A DNA stretch of 49,245 nt from Bacteroidales bacterium UBA6192 (GTDB lineage: Bacteria; Bacteroidota; Bacteroidia; Bacteroidales; F082). Under the pieces are notes generated by a model. It was not told where the DNA came from. It searched no databases and was given only the letters and a program-made list of their open reading frames with translations. The stretch is from the NCBI GenBank assembly GCA_002422725.1, contig DITE01000076.1, positions 34,726 to 83,970 of the forward strand, given 5' to 3'. A program made the position numbers and the translations under genes. This document shows, piece after piece, positions 14,189 to 24,192 of this stretch. Within the stretch, counting starts at the first letter, position 1; each line of letters begins with the position of its first letter.

Positions 14189-17100
14189 ATGTTCCTGATA
14201 TTCGATACTGAAACCACCGGTCTTCCACGCGACAAAAACGCACCCATTACTGATTTTGATAACTGGCCCCGTGCTGTTCAGCTGGCATGGCAACTACTTG
14301 ATAATAATGGGTTGCTTTTGGAAAGTGGAAACAGAATTATCAGACCAGAAGGTTTTACGATTCCTTTTAATGCTTCGCGTGTGCACGGCATTACCACCGA
14401 ACTTGCCCTGCGCGATGGCCATAAACTTGAAGAGGTTCTGGCAGACTTTCAGCAGGTGTTAAATAAAGCGGATTATCTTGTAGGCCATAATATCGGGTTT
14501 GATACAAACATCATTGGGGCCGAATTTCTGCGCAATGGGATGCATTCGGAATTCATGCAGATGAAACAACTTGATACATGCACCGAGGTAACAGCAAATT
14601 ATTGTCAGTTGCCCGGAGGAAGAGGCGGGAAGTTCAAGTTGCCCAATCTGGGCGAGCTTCACATGAAACTGTTTGGCGAGGGATTTGGTGATGCACATAA
14701 TGCTATGGCCGATGTGGATGCCACAACACGGTGTTTTCTTGAGTTACTGAGACTCGGTGTAATTGATCATCAGGAACTTGGTAAAGATCAAGATTTTATT
14801 CAGGCATTTCGGGAAGCCAACCCGACCATGGTGAAAGCTTCTGGTCGTCTGATTGAATCAAATACAACAACCGAATCATCTACAGTGGCTGAAAAGGATG
14901 ATTCCATTCATCTGATTGCAGATAAGTTGTCTGATACTTCGGGTGTATTCGCGCATCTCCGGAATCATTCAACCTATTCTATCTTGATGTCGACCACCGA
15001 GATTGATAAATTGATTGCCCGGGCTGCTTCGTTTGGCATGCAGGCTGTCGGGCTCACCGATACTGCCAACCTGATGGGCGCTTTCCACTTTGTAACCGCG
15101 GTTGAAAAGCATAATGAGAATCAACTGAATAAAGCCACCGAGGCAGGGATCGATTATCAGCCTATGAAAGCGGTGTTGGGATGCGAAATGTATATCTGCC
15201 GCGATTATACGGATAAGTCGGTGAAAGACAATGGTTCACTTGTTCCGCTGCTTGCCAAAAACAAAAAAGGCTTTACTAACCTTTCGATGCTCAGTTCCCA
15301 TTCCTACACCGATGGATATTACTATGTTCCGAGAATTGACAAAAATCTCCTTGTTCGTCACAAAGACGGTTTGATTGCAACCACCGGAGGACTTTCGGGC
15401 GAGGTGCCTCATTTGTTGCTGAATGTTGGTGAACATCAGGCTGAGGAAGCCCTGCTGTGGTGGAAAGAACAATTCGGTGAAGATTTTTATATCGAAATCA
15501 ATCGCCATGGCCTTGAAGAAGAAAACCACCTGAATGTATTTCTGCTTCAGATGGCCGCTAAACATCAGATCAAATATTTTGCCGGCAACAACACCTATTA
15601 CCTCAATCAGGACGATGCCGATGCCCATGATTTTTTGCTTTGCATCAAGGATAATGCTAAAAAAGCTGACCCCATTGGTAAAGGGTATGGTTACCGTTTT
15701 GGCTTTCCAAACGATTCGTTTTATTTCAAATCGCCTGATGAGATGGGGACACTATTTGCCGACCTGCCGGAGTCGATTGCAACCATTCAGGAAATTATCG
15801 ACAAGGTAGAAGTATTCAAACTCAAGCATGATATCATGCTGCCAGAGTTTGAAATCCCCGAAGAGTTTCTGGTTGAGGAAGATAAAACCGATCATGGCAA
15901 GCGTGGGGAGAATCTGTATCTGCGTCATCTGGCTTATGAAGGGGCTTTGAAACGATATGGCACGATTACCGAAGAAATAGAAAACAGACTGGAACTGGAA
16001 TTCAAAACGATTGTTAAAACTGGTTACCCGGGATATTTCCTGATTGTGCAGGATTTGATCAGTGCTGCCAAAAAAATGGGTGTTTGGGTTGGCCCGGGCA
16101 GAGGATCTGCAGCTGGTTCGTTGGTTGCTTATTCGATAGGAATAACCAATGTTGATCCGCTAAAGTACGGATTGCTGTTTGAGCGATTTCTGAATCATGA
16201 CCGCGTTTCCCTCCCTGATATAGACATTGACTTTGATGACGAGGGTAGGGCAAAAGTAATTGATTATGTGACCAATAAGTATGGAAGAAACAAGGTGGCG
16301 CAGATCATTACCTATGGCACTCTGGGGACCAAATCGGCCATTCGCGACATTGGACGCGCGCTGGATACTGACCTTACCATCGTGAATAAACTTGCTGCCT
16401 CGACACAGAATGTTAAACTTGGCGATTTCCTGGAGCTCCCGGATGATAAGCTGAAGGAAAAATACCGCCCGGAGCAATTCGAAGCAGGTGTGGCCCTCAG
16501 GCAACGGTTGACCCAGGACAATATTGAAAGCCGTATCCTGAAAAGTACCCTGAAAATTGAAGGACTGGTCAGGAACACGGGTATTCATGCCTGTGGATTT
16601 GTTATCACCCCAACCGACCTCAGGGAGCTCGTTCCTGTTACCCTGCCCAAAGATTCAACCCTGTGGGCAACACAGTTTGATAACTCAGTGGCTGAGTCGG
16701 CCGGGCTCCTTAAAATGGATTTCCTTGGACTGAAAACATTGTCGCTTATTCGCGATACTATTGAGCTGATCAGGCAGCGACACGGACGAACCATCGTTCC
16801 AGATGAGATTCCGCTTGATGACCAGAAAACTTTTGAGCTTTTTCAGCACGGCCATACAGTTGGGATATTTCAATATGAAAGTCCCGGAATGCAGAAGCAT
16901 CTTAAGGATTTGAAACCCAACAATTTTAATGATATCATTGCCATGAATGCCCTTTACAGGCCGGGCCCCTTGCAGTATATTCCCAATTACATCCGCAGGA
17001 AAAATGGGGCGGAACCTGTGAGTTATGATCTGGATGTGACCAGGGAAATTCTTGAAGAAACTTATGGTATAACCGTTTATCAGGAACAGGTTATGTTGTT

Positions 17101-18526
17101 GTCGCAGAAGCTCTCAGGATTTACCGGAAGCCAGGCTGACACCCTGCGAAAAGCCATGGGCAAGAAGGATAAAGCTTTGCTAACGAAGTTGTATTCAGAA
17201 TTTATGGAGGGTGGCAAAGCAAATAATCATTCTGAAAAAATACTTGAAAAGATATGGCACGACTGGATTGCCTTTGCCAATTATGCTTTTAACAAGTCGC
17301 ATTCAACATGTTATGCAGTAATCGGCTTTCAAACCGCCTACCTTAAAGCCCATTATCCTGCTGAGTTTATGGCTTCGGTGTTGAGCAACAATATCGGCGA
17401 TATCAAGCAGGTGACTTTCTTTATGGAGGAATGCCGGCGAATGGGGCTAAAAATGCTGGGCCCCGATGCGAATGAGTCAGACTATCGGTTTACAGTCAAC
17501 CAAAAAGGTGAAATCAGATTTGGACTCGGGGCCATTAAAAACCTTGGCGAATCGGCTGTTTCCAGTATATTGGAAGAAAGAAATTTGAATGGTTTATTTC
17601 GAAGCGTATTTGATTTTCTGAGCCGTATTAACCTGAAAACCATAAATAAGCGATCACTTGAATCGATGGCCATGGCTGGAGTTTTCGATAGTTTCGAAGG
17701 CATACACAGGGCTCAGTTTTTTTACAAGGAGTCGAATGAAAATACCAGTTTTATCGAAAAGGCATTGCGGTATGCTGCCCAGGCGCAGGATGCAAAGCAG
17801 TCGACTCAAATCAATCTTTTTGGTGAAGAAAGCAAGATTCAGCTGGCAGAAATTGCCTTTCCCGAATGCGAACCATGGTCGAAAAGCAAGGAACTACAGG
17901 CTGAATTGGAAACGATTGGTTTCTACATTAGCAGCCATCCCCTTGATAGTTATAAAATACCAATTCAGTTTTTCACCAATTCAAACATCCAGCAAATTGT
18001 TAATTCACTGGATAGTTTTAAGGGCATTAAGCTGAGCTTTGCAGGTCAGATTGTATCATCAGAGCACCTCGTTTCGCAGCAGGGTAAGGCATATGGCCGG
18101 TTTAAAATTGAAGATCAGCTGGCATCAGTCGATTTGATGATCTTTGCCGAAACCTATCTGAAATACAAGCATTTGATCGATGCTGGAACTTTTGTGCTGA
18201 TCAAAGCAATGCCGCAGCCCTCTTTCCGGGATAAGGAAAAGCAGGAGCTCAGAATCAATGAAATGGAGTTGCTTGACAATGTGTTGAAGACCCATACCAA
18301 TGAGGTGATACTCAGTATTAAGACCGATATGGCTGAAGATGAGGAAATTCAAGTATTTATTGAGTTGATTCAAGCCTGTGAAGGCACTTTCCCTTTTTCG
18401 CTTGTGCTGATCGACAGAGATGCCGGCATGAAAGCCGTGCTTCATTCGAACCGTAAAAAAATTGATATAGAACAATTGTTACCACTTCTTGAACAATTTG
18501 ATTTTGTGAGTTTTGAGTTGAAATAG
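14189..18526 (+). CDS. dnaE: DNA polymerase III alpha subunit with fused N-terminal DnaQ-type proofreading exonuclease
   Basis: The protein has 1445 residues against about 1160 for ordinary DnaE. Residues 1-200 are a DEDDh 3'-5' exonuclease: FDTETTG (5-11), HNIGFDTN and HNAMADVDAT. The PHP domain starts near 254 (FAHLRNHSTYSIL), and its metal ligands look partly lost: the usual HVH reads RNH and the later TDH reads TDT. The polymerase core has GPGRGSAAGSLVAY and catalytic PDIDIDFDDEGR near 675. A likely clamp-binding motif QINLF is at 1207-1211, and an OB-fold follows (FAGQIVSSE, FKIEDQLASVDLMIF). One chain thus carries polymerase and proofreading, and the degenerate PHP fits loss of its own nuclease or structural zinc role. 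A -7 box TATCTTTG lies at 14125-14132. Confidence 0.97.
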   Translation: MFLIFDTETTGLPRDKNAPITDFDNWPRAVQLAWQLLDNNGLLLESGNRIIRPEGFTIPFNASRVHGITTELALRDGHKLEEVLADFQQVLNKADYLVGHNIGFDTNIIGAEFLRNGMHSEFMQMKQLDTCTEVTANYCQLPGGRGGKFKLPNLGELHMKLFGEGFGDAHNAMADVDATTRCFLELLRLGVIDHQELGKDQDFIQAFREANPTMVKASGRLIESNTTTESSTVAEKDDSIHLIADKLSDTSGVFAHLRNHSTYSILMSTTEIDKLIARAASFGMQAVGLTDTANLMGAFHFVTAVEKHNENQLNKATEAGIDYQPMKAVLGCEMYICRDYTDKSVKDNGSLVPLLAKNKKGFTNLSMLSSHSYTDGYYYVPRIDKNLLVRHKDGLIATTGGLSGEVPHLLLNVGEHQAEEALLWWKEQFGEDFYIEINRHGLEEENHLNVFLLQMAAKHQIKYFAGNNTYYLNQDDADAHDFLLCIKDNAKKADPIGKGYGYRFGFPNDSFYFKSPDEMGTLFADLPESIATIQEIIDKVEVFKLKHDIMLPEFEIPEEFLVEEDKTDHGKRGENLYLRHLAYEGALKRYGTITEEIENRLELEFKTIVKTGYPGYFLIVQDLISAAKKMGVWVGPGRGSAAGSLVAYSIGITNVDPLKYGLLFERFLNHDRVSLPDIDIDFDDEGRAKVIDYVTNKYGRNKVAQIITYGTLGTKSAIRDIGRALDTDLTIVNKLAASTQNVKLGDFLELPDDKLKEKYRPEQFEAGVALRQRLTQDNIESRILKSTLKIEGLVRNTGIHACGFVITPTDLRELVPVTLPKDSTLWATQFDNSVAESAGLLKMDFLGLKTLSLIRDTIELIRQRHGRTIVPDEIPLDDQKTFELFQHGHTVGIFQYESPGMQKHLKDLKPNNFNDIIAMNALYRPGPLQYIPNYIRRKNGAEPVSYDLDVTREILEETYGITVYQEQVMLLSQKLSGFTGSQADTLRKAMGKKDKALLTKLYSEFMEGGKANNHSEKILEKIWHDWIAFANYAFNKSHSTCYAVIGFQTAYLKAHYPAEFMASVLSNNIGDIKQVTFFMEECRRMGLKMLGPDANESDYRFTVNQKGEIRFGLGAIKNLGESAVSSILEERNLNGLFRSVFDFLSRINLKTINKRSLESMAMAGVFDSFEGIHRAQFFYKESNENTSFIEKALRYAAQAQDAKQSTQINLFGEESKIQLAEIAFPECEPWSKSKELQAELETIGFYISSHPLDSYKIPIQFFTNSNIQQIVNSLDSFKGIKLSFAGQIVSSEHLVSQQGKAYGRFKIEDQLASVDLMIFAETYLKYKHLIDAGTFVLIKAMPQPSFRDKEKQELRINEMELLDNVLKTHTNEVILSIKTDMAEDEEIQVFIELIQACEGTFPFSLVLIDRDAGMKAVLHSNRKKIDIEQLLPLLEQFDFVSFELK

Positions 18527-18648
18527 AGGGTTTTTAAACAATAACAGAAATGGATTGTTTTTTCAAGAAGAATTAATTCATTTGAAAACTACATGTATAA
18601 AATTTGCTTTGAGTATCTTTGTGCAAACAAATCTGAATTTAAATATAT

Positions 18649-18966
18649 ATGGCAATAGAAGTAACAGATTCCAACTTCGATGAAGTTGTTTTGAAATCAA
18701 ATGTTCCTGTGATTGTTGATTTCTGGGCTGTCTGGTGTGGCCCGTGTCGCATGGTTGGCCCCATTGTTGAAGAAATTAGTGTTGAGTATAAAGACAAAGC
18801 CAAAGTGGTTAAGCTCGACGTGGACAACAACAATGTGTCGGCATCTCAATTTGGTATACGGAATATTCCGACAATACTGTTCTTCAAAAATGGACAGGTT
18901 GTTGATAAACAAGTAGGAGTAGTTCCTAAACAAGTGTTAATCAATAAACTGGAAGCACTTCTCTGA
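18649..18966 (+). CDS. trxA: thioredoxin
   Basis: The 105-residue protein is a typical thioredoxin with active site WCGPC in FWAVWCGPCRMVGP and the cis-proline segment RNIPTILFFKNGQV. It reduces disulfides in cytoplasmic proteins. A -7 box TATCTTTG (18614-18621) lies 28 bases before the start, so it is probably transcribed on its own rather than with dnaE, which ends 122 bases upstream. Confidence 0.97.
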   Translation: MAIEVTDSNFDEVVLKSNVPVIVDFWAVWCGPCRMVGPIVEEISVEYKDKAKVVKLDVDNNNVSASQFGIRNIPTILFFKNGQVVDKQVGVVPKQVLINKLEALL

Positions 18967-19041
18967 TCCGGATTTAATCATCTGCCGCTTTCTTATCAGG
19001 GTTTTGAGCTGATGAGCAGTTAGGGTATGAACATCATTTTC

Positions 19042-19977
19042 ATGGAAAACCCCATCGATCCATTACGTCTGAGTCATTTTGGCAGCCTTGAGTTCATGGC
19101 CAGGCAGGTTGTTGAAGGATTTATTACCGGACTTCACAAGAGTCCGTTTCATGGGTTTTCGGTTGAGTTTGCCGAACACAGGCTTTATAACAGGGGCGAA
19201 TCGATCAGGCATATCGACTGGAAGTTGTTTGGCCGCACAGAAAAGTTGTTTGTTAAACGCTATGAAGAAGAAACGAACCTCAGATGCCAGATTGTTATCG
19301 ATCACTCGGGTTCGATGTACTTTCCGCTGAAATCGGATATTAACCCGGATGAGCCCAATAAAATTACCTTTTCTGCCTATGCAGCAGCTTCGCTTATGGA
19401 GCTCATGCGCCGACAGCGTGATGCCATCGGACTGAGTCTGTTTCATAATCAGCTTGATACCCACACACGGTCAAGGTCCAGTTCGGTGCACCATAAGCAC
19501 CTGTTGTCATTGCTAAGCAGGTTGTTGGATCCGGAGCAAAGTCTTAGTTCGGGAACGACAGCAGCAGCGGCTGCCTTGCACCATGTGGCTGAGCTTACAC
19601 ACCAGCGGTCGTTGGTGATCATCTTCAGTGATATGCTCGACGACAATGATCAACAGGATGACTTGTTTCATGCTTTGCGCCACCTGCGCTACAACAAACA
19701 TGAGGTAGTGCTGTTTCATGTTCTGGATTTGCCATTCGAGGAGCGGCTTGATTTTGATAACAGACCATATCGTTTTATCGACATGGAAACGAAAGAGTCG
19801 ATAAAGCTCAATCCGGTTGAGCATCAGCAGATATACCACAACCTGATGAAAAAACGTAAGAATGAAATGATGCTGCGTTGCGGACAATACAGGATTGATT
19901 ATGTGGAAGCCGACATACGCAAAGGGTTCAATGATGTGCTGATGACCTATTTGCTAAAACGAAGCAAACTATATTAA
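19042..19977 (+). CDS. DUF58 domain protein (von Willebrand A-like)
   Basis: Of two close starts (19027 and 19042), the second (MENPIDPLRLSHFGSLEFMA) agrees better with the usual N-terminus; this gives 311 residues. The DUF58 core is clear: FHGFSVEFAEHRLYNRGE, IRHIDWKLFGRTEKLFVKRY and a vWA-like DHSGSMYFPL, followed by a Rossmann-like half with LVIIFSDMLDD. DUF58 proteins often sit beside MoxR ATPases and act in protein-complex or membrane maturation; no MoxR gene is adjacent here. No membrane segment is evident. Confidence 0.9.
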   Translation: MENPIDPLRLSHFGSLEFMARQVVEGFITGLHKSPFHGFSVEFAEHRLYNRGESIRHIDWKLFGRTEKLFVKRYEEETNLRCQIVIDHSGSMYFPLKSDINPDEPNKITFSAYAAASLMELMRRQRDAIGLSLFHNQLDTHTRSRSSSVHHKHLLSLLSRLLDPEQSLSSGTTAAAAALHHVAELTHQRSLVIIFSDMLDDNDQQDDLFHALRHLRYNKHEVVLFHVLDLPFEERLDFDNRPYRFIDMETKESIKLNPVEHQQIYHNLMKKRKNEMMLRCGQYRIDYVEADIRKGFNDVLMTYLLKRSKLY

Positions 19978-20075
19978 TAACCTGTATATTCAGAACTTTT
20001 CGTCATAGGTGTATTTCAAGAATATGAATCCATGAGTTGGGATATAACATACATTTGCTCAACCAATACAATGTA

Positions 20076-22037
20076 ATGAAAATCAAAGCTCTGCTTTTAG
20101 GTTTATTGTTCCCCCTGGTCTTGATTTCGCAGGATAAACAAAGCATTATTGATTTTTATGAAGCAGAAATGAGTACCATGAAGCATGCCTGCTTCAATAG
20201 GCTGATGGTGACCAATGATAGCCTGATTGATATAAAATTTTATCACTTATTCATTCAACCAGCTATCGACTCTGCTTATTTACATGCAAATGCTACAATT
20301 GGATTTACTTCCAGATCCGAACAGCTTACCCGGATTAAACTCGATCTTCAGCAGTCAATGCAGGTGGATAGCATTCAGGGGTCAATTGCAACCTATTCGC
20401 ATGATCAGGACAGCCTGATTATTTTTTTACAGGAGGAGATGGAATATGGGCAAAATGCTGCACTGACAATCTACTATCAGGGTGTGCCAGCTATGGCTGC
20501 CAATGTGAAGGGATTACGCTATGAGACCCATGACGGTGATATTCCGGTGATTGCCAGCTTGTCGACACCATTTCTGGCGCATTATTGGTTTCCTTGCAAG
20601 GACGGACCTTACGACAAGGCCGATTCGCTCTTTGTCGACATCTTATTGCCTAAGATTGAATATCAGGGTTTTGCCTTGAATGCTGTTTCGAATGGTATAC
20701 TTGATACAGTTATTGAAACGGAAACGAGCCGCTTGTATCAATGGCGCCATCGCTACCCGGTTGTGCCGTATTACGCCATGGTTGCCGTTTCGAACTATAC
20801 GAAAATCAGTCAGTCTTATTGTAATGATGAACACGGACACTGTTTTCCTATGGATTATTATGTTTTTCCGCCGGATACCCTGGAGGCTTTAAATGGAGTA
20901 GAAGAGATGCCAGAAGTTATGGCTCTTTTTGAGCAGCTTTTCGGGCCTTATCCATTTGCATCAGAGAAATATGGAATGACTCAGCTTGGATTTTACGGAG
21001 CTATTGAAAATCAGACCAATACGGTGACCAATTCGATGTCGGCCGACTGGCTGATGGTATCTGTGCATGAGTTGGCCCATATGTGGTACGGCTGCAAGCT
21101 GACATGCTCAAGCTGGAATCATGGCTGGCTTAACGAGGGGTTTGCAACCTATGCTGAAGCTTTGTGGAAGGAACATAAAGATGGCAGTCAGGCTTACCGG
21201 GCTCATATGGCTTCAATTGCCTTTTATAATGGAGGAACGGTTTATCTGCCTGATACCGATGACCCATTTGGTGTTTTCCTCCCCATTATTTACCGAAAAG
21301 GGGCATGGGTTCTGCATATGCTCAGATTTGTCATGGGCGATGAGGCTTTTTTCGACATGCTCGCAAATTATTCCAGCCACGAAAGTTTTGCTTATGGCAA
21401 CCTTACCACTGATGATTTTCGTGCATATTGTGAAACCTACCATGGAAACAGCCTGTACTGGTTTTTCGATCAGTGGGTTTTTGATGCGTATTACCCTATT
21501 TATTATTACAACTTTATTCAAACCGGATCACAGCTTCAGTTGCAGGTTTTTCAAGCCCAGAGTCAGCTTGGCAGAAGACCGGTTTTTGAGATGCCGCTCG
21601 AGTGGCTTGTAGAATATCAGGATGGAACCGATACCTTGATTAAAGTGTATCAGAACGAGCAGAATCAGCTGCATCTGTTGAATGGGATAAACGGTGAAGT
21701 GAAGTCGCTGATTGCGGATCCTTTCCAATGGGTGCTTCATTCTTCGATGTTTCAACCTGATCTTCCGGTTGGAATTCTTGCTGAGAATGCAAAAACCAGC
21801 CTTCAACTCTATCCTAATCCGGTTAAAAATTTGATGATGATTCAGCTGCCAGCTAACCTGAATTATGGTTTCACGCTTCAGATTTGTGATTTTATGGGTC
21901 GTGTTGTTAAAACCTACCACCCGACAGCAAAACATGAACTTGTAGATGTTTCGTCATGGTCAGCAGGGGTTTATCTGATCAGGTTACTCGATAATGAGGG
22001 GCAGCAAAAGGATGAAGTGAAGCTGATCAAGCAATAG
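20076..22037 (+). CDS. secreted M1-family aminopeptidase with type IX secretion tail
   Basis: I start at ATG 20076 (653 residues), because it opens the signal peptide MKIKALLLGLLFPLVLIS and a -7 box TACATTTG (20050-20057) lies downstream of the alternative ATG at 20037. The zinc site HELAH (331-335) with E354 eighteen residues later, and GAIEN about 25 residues before it (normally GxMEN), identify gluzincin family M1. The last 80 residues (LYPNPVKNLMM, FMGRVVKTY, SAGVYLIRL) are a type A sorting domain, so the enzyme is exported by the Por system to the surface or outside. It probably digests external peptides. Confidence 0.95.
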   Translation: MKIKALLLGLLFPLVLISQDKQSIIDFYEAEMSTMKHACFNRLMVTNDSLIDIKFYHLFIQPAIDSAYLHANATIGFTSRSEQLTRIKLDLQQSMQVDSIQGSIATYSHDQDSLIIFLQEEMEYGQNAALTIYYQGVPAMAANVKGLRYETHDGDIPVIASLSTPFLAHYWFPCKDGPYDKADSLFVDILLPKIEYQGFALNAVSNGILDTVIETETSRLYQWRHRYPVVPYYAMVAVSNYTKISQSYCNDEHGHCFPMDYYVFPPDTLEALNGVEEMPEVMALFEQLFGPYPFASEKYGMTQLGFYGAIENQTNTVTNSMSADWLMVSVHELAHMWYGCKLTCSSWNHGWLNEGFATYAEALWKEHKDGSQAYRAHMASIAFYNGGTVYLPDTDDPFGVFLPIIYRKGAWVLHMLRFVMGDEAFFDMLANYSSHESFAYGNLTTDDFRAYCETYHGNSLYWFFDQWVFDAYYPIYYYNFIQTGSQLQLQVFQAQSQLGRRPVFEMPLEWLVEYQDGTDTLIKVYQNEQNQLHLLNGINGEVKSLIADPFQWVLHSSMFQPDLPVGILAENAKTSLQLYPNPVKNLMMIQLPANLNYGFTLQICDFMGRVVKTYHPTAKHELVDVSSWSAGVYLIRLLDNEGQQKDEVKLIKQ

Positions 22038-22044
22038 AAATCGG

Positions 22045-24192
22045 TCATATTTTCCATCTGAGCTGTATTTTCAGGTCTGTTTTTCTGTTCCCGTCGATAA
22101 CATCAAGCCCGCTTCCAATCAGTTTCCTGTCGGAATACCAGGTTTGGGAAACTCTTAACCAGAGATCGAGTGATCGGTGTGCTTTCAGCCTGAGCATGGC
22201 ATAAACTCTTGATCCTTTGCCCGAAAATGCAGGAATGGAAAAGGCGTACAAAACATCATTTTCGTATGCATAAACCCTCGAATCATAATCGTCAGTATCG
22301 AAAATGGCATAGCGCAATGTAATTTCAAAAGGTTTTGATTCAGGACGGTAAAGAATATCGTGATACATAATAAATCCCTGACTTTCTGGCTTATTTTTCT
22401 GATTGTAAACAATTAATTCTGCCCTGTCCTTGAAGATGAACGACGGGCTGATGACGTAATTGATGTGAATCCGGTAAGTGTTTTTTGAGTATGGCACTAT
22501 GTAGTCAATTCTGTTCCAAGGGTTGTCGTCGTTGGTCATTTTTTGTTTGGTGCGGAATCTGAAATACACATCGGCTTTGCGGCTGATCCGATGATCCAGT
22601 TGGGCAAAATAGTCATGGCCATAACTGGGCGCATCTGTCTGATACCTTAGCCAGGGGAAGTTGAAAAAATCGCTGTAGGCCGAAAGTTTCCATCGTGGAG
22701 AAAGGCCTGCTGTAAGTCCTGCAAAAACACCTGTTTCGTTGTTGGTTCCTGTGCTTTCGCTAAAAGCATTGGAGAAAAAGTTGTGATAGGACTTATCGTA
22801 ATTCCGGTAGGCCAATGTGAAATTGACAAACGAAGCCAGGTTTGTTGTCAGGCCTGCAATACCGGCAAATGAACCATTGTCGCTTCGTCCAAGTTCGCCA
22901 AAAAATACCAGATCGGGCAACACCCATCTGAAATCGAAACCCTGATTTTGCAGTTGGTTGCCTGAAAACCTGAATTTGCTATATGTGTCAATATCAGGAG
23001 AAAGCTTTGTGTCGAGATTTGTTTCATGCACCGTTATGCCTGCTTCAAAGCGCTTAGTCCTGAAAGAAACTCTTGCCCCATATACGGTTTGTGTTACAGC
23101 ACCTTTCTTGAGCAGTTCATTCAGCGTTCGATGCAGTCCTGTTTCCTGAAAACTACTGGCAAATGCTTCCTCCTGTTCAATTGTGTCGGAGGCTTGAATG
23201 TTGGCATCAATACTTTTTGAAGAATAAAATCCGGTCAGTTCAATATTTTTCCAACCATAGGTAGCTGCTGCTCCTCTCAGAAAGAAAATTTCATTCACAG
23301 AGGTGTTGGGCTTAATTCCTGCGCCATATTTCATCACGCCATTGGGGTCGGTCGATTTGCCAAACGAAAGACCTGACCACAGTGTAATTCCCTGACCAAA
23401 AGCAATATGATAATCGCCAAGTGCAACTGCTTTCAAAGGCCCTACATTGGCAAAATAGGCATGTGCAGAGTAAAAATCGAATCCATTTCTGAGTTTATTG
23501 CCGGCCAATCGGCTGATTGAATCATTCACGCTGTTTTTAAAAAACACCTCGCCGGCATCTTTATCCATGGTAATTCCGGCACGAATCCGGTTTCTGTAGT
23601 TAAAAGTATATCGGGTGTAGATTTTATAAGGACTGCCAAGGTACCTTGAATTTGGTTTGATAAAAAGGGCAGAGTCTTCAATGTTCTTGTAGCCTTCCTG
23701 TTGTTCGAGAGTGCGCTCAAACCGGCTGATCACCTGATGCCGGCCCCAACGGGCAACATTGGATAATTTAACAACTTCCTTTTTTTTGATCTCACCGGCA
23801 TAAACCAGTGGCCTGATCAGTGCAATAGTTTGTGCATCAAATCCCTCGATGGCTTCAAGTTCAAAAGCAGAAAGCAAATAGCCGTATTGTCTGATATAGT
23901 TATGAAGGTTTTCCAGTTGAAACTCAGAAATCAGGTTCAGGTTTCTTAACTGGTTCATCTCATCACTATTCAAATTTATTGGGTTTTCGGCCAGAAAGAG
24001 ATATTCTTCAATAAGATCTGAATAGTCAAGAACAGCATCAGATGACTCGGAAATACTCTCAATCTGATTGGCGATCATTTCGTTGAGTTGAATATTGAGG
24101 CTATCGGATTGTTGGGCAAATACCGATACCGTCCAGGTTAAAAAGAAGAAGAAAACCGGGAGGGACTTCATATGTGCATTGTTGATCGTCAT
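22045..24192 (-). CDS. helix-hairpin-helix plus outer-membrane beta-barrel protein
   Basis: The 715-residue frame starts at ATG 24192, overlapping the upstream stop in ATGA, which suggests coupled translation; an internal ATG at 24171 gives a tighter signal peptide (MKSLPVFFFFLTWTVSVFA). Residues about 60-130 have repeated INLNSDEMNQLRNLNLISEF-like units, the ComEA-type helix-hairpin-helix pattern. The rest, to a terminal LKIQLRWKI, alternates aromatic and polar residues as in a large outer-membrane barrel. Proteins of this shape are common in Bacteroidetes and have no established function. The HhH may be used for protein contacts rather than DNA. It is convergent with the M1 gene, 7 bases apart. 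Confidence 0.85.
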   Translation of the reverse strand: MTINNAHMKSLPVFFFFLTWTVSVFAQQSDSLNIQLNEMIANQIESISESSDAVLDYSDLIEEYLFLAENPINLNSDEMNQLRNLNLISEFQLENLHNYIRQYGYLLSAFELEAIEGFDAQTIALIRPLVYAGEIKKKEVVKLSNVARWGRHQVISRFERTLEQQEGYKNIEDSALFIKPNSRYLGSPYKIYTRYTFNYRNRIRAGITMDKDAGEVFFKNSVNDSISRLAGNKLRNGFDFYSAHAYFANVGPLKAVALGDYHIAFGQGITLWSGLSFGKSTDPNGVMKYGAGIKPNTSVNEIFFLRGAAATYGWKNIELTGFYSSKSIDANIQASDTIEQEEAFASSFQETGLHRTLNELLKKGAVTQTVYGARVSFRTKRFEAGITVHETNLDTKLSPDIDTYSKFRFSGNQLQNQGFDFRWVLPDLVFFGELGRSDNGSFAGIAGLTTNLASFVNFTLAYRNYDKSYHNFFSNAFSESTGTNNETGVFAGLTAGLSPRWKLSAYSDFFNFPWLRYQTDAPSYGHDYFAQLDHRISRKADVYFRFRTKQKMTNDDNPWNRIDYIVPYSKNTYRIHINYVISPSFIFKDRAELIVYNQKNKPESQGFIMYHDILYRPESKPFEITLRYAIFDTDDYDSRVYAYENDVLYAFSIPAFSGKGSRVYAMLRLKAHRSLDLWLRVSQTWYSDRKLIGSGLDVIDGNRKTDLKIQLRWKI

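Noticed and set aside
20037..20075. Upstream ATG for the M1 aminopeptidase
   Set aside because: A -7 box lies between it and ATG 20076, and the signal peptide starts at 20076.
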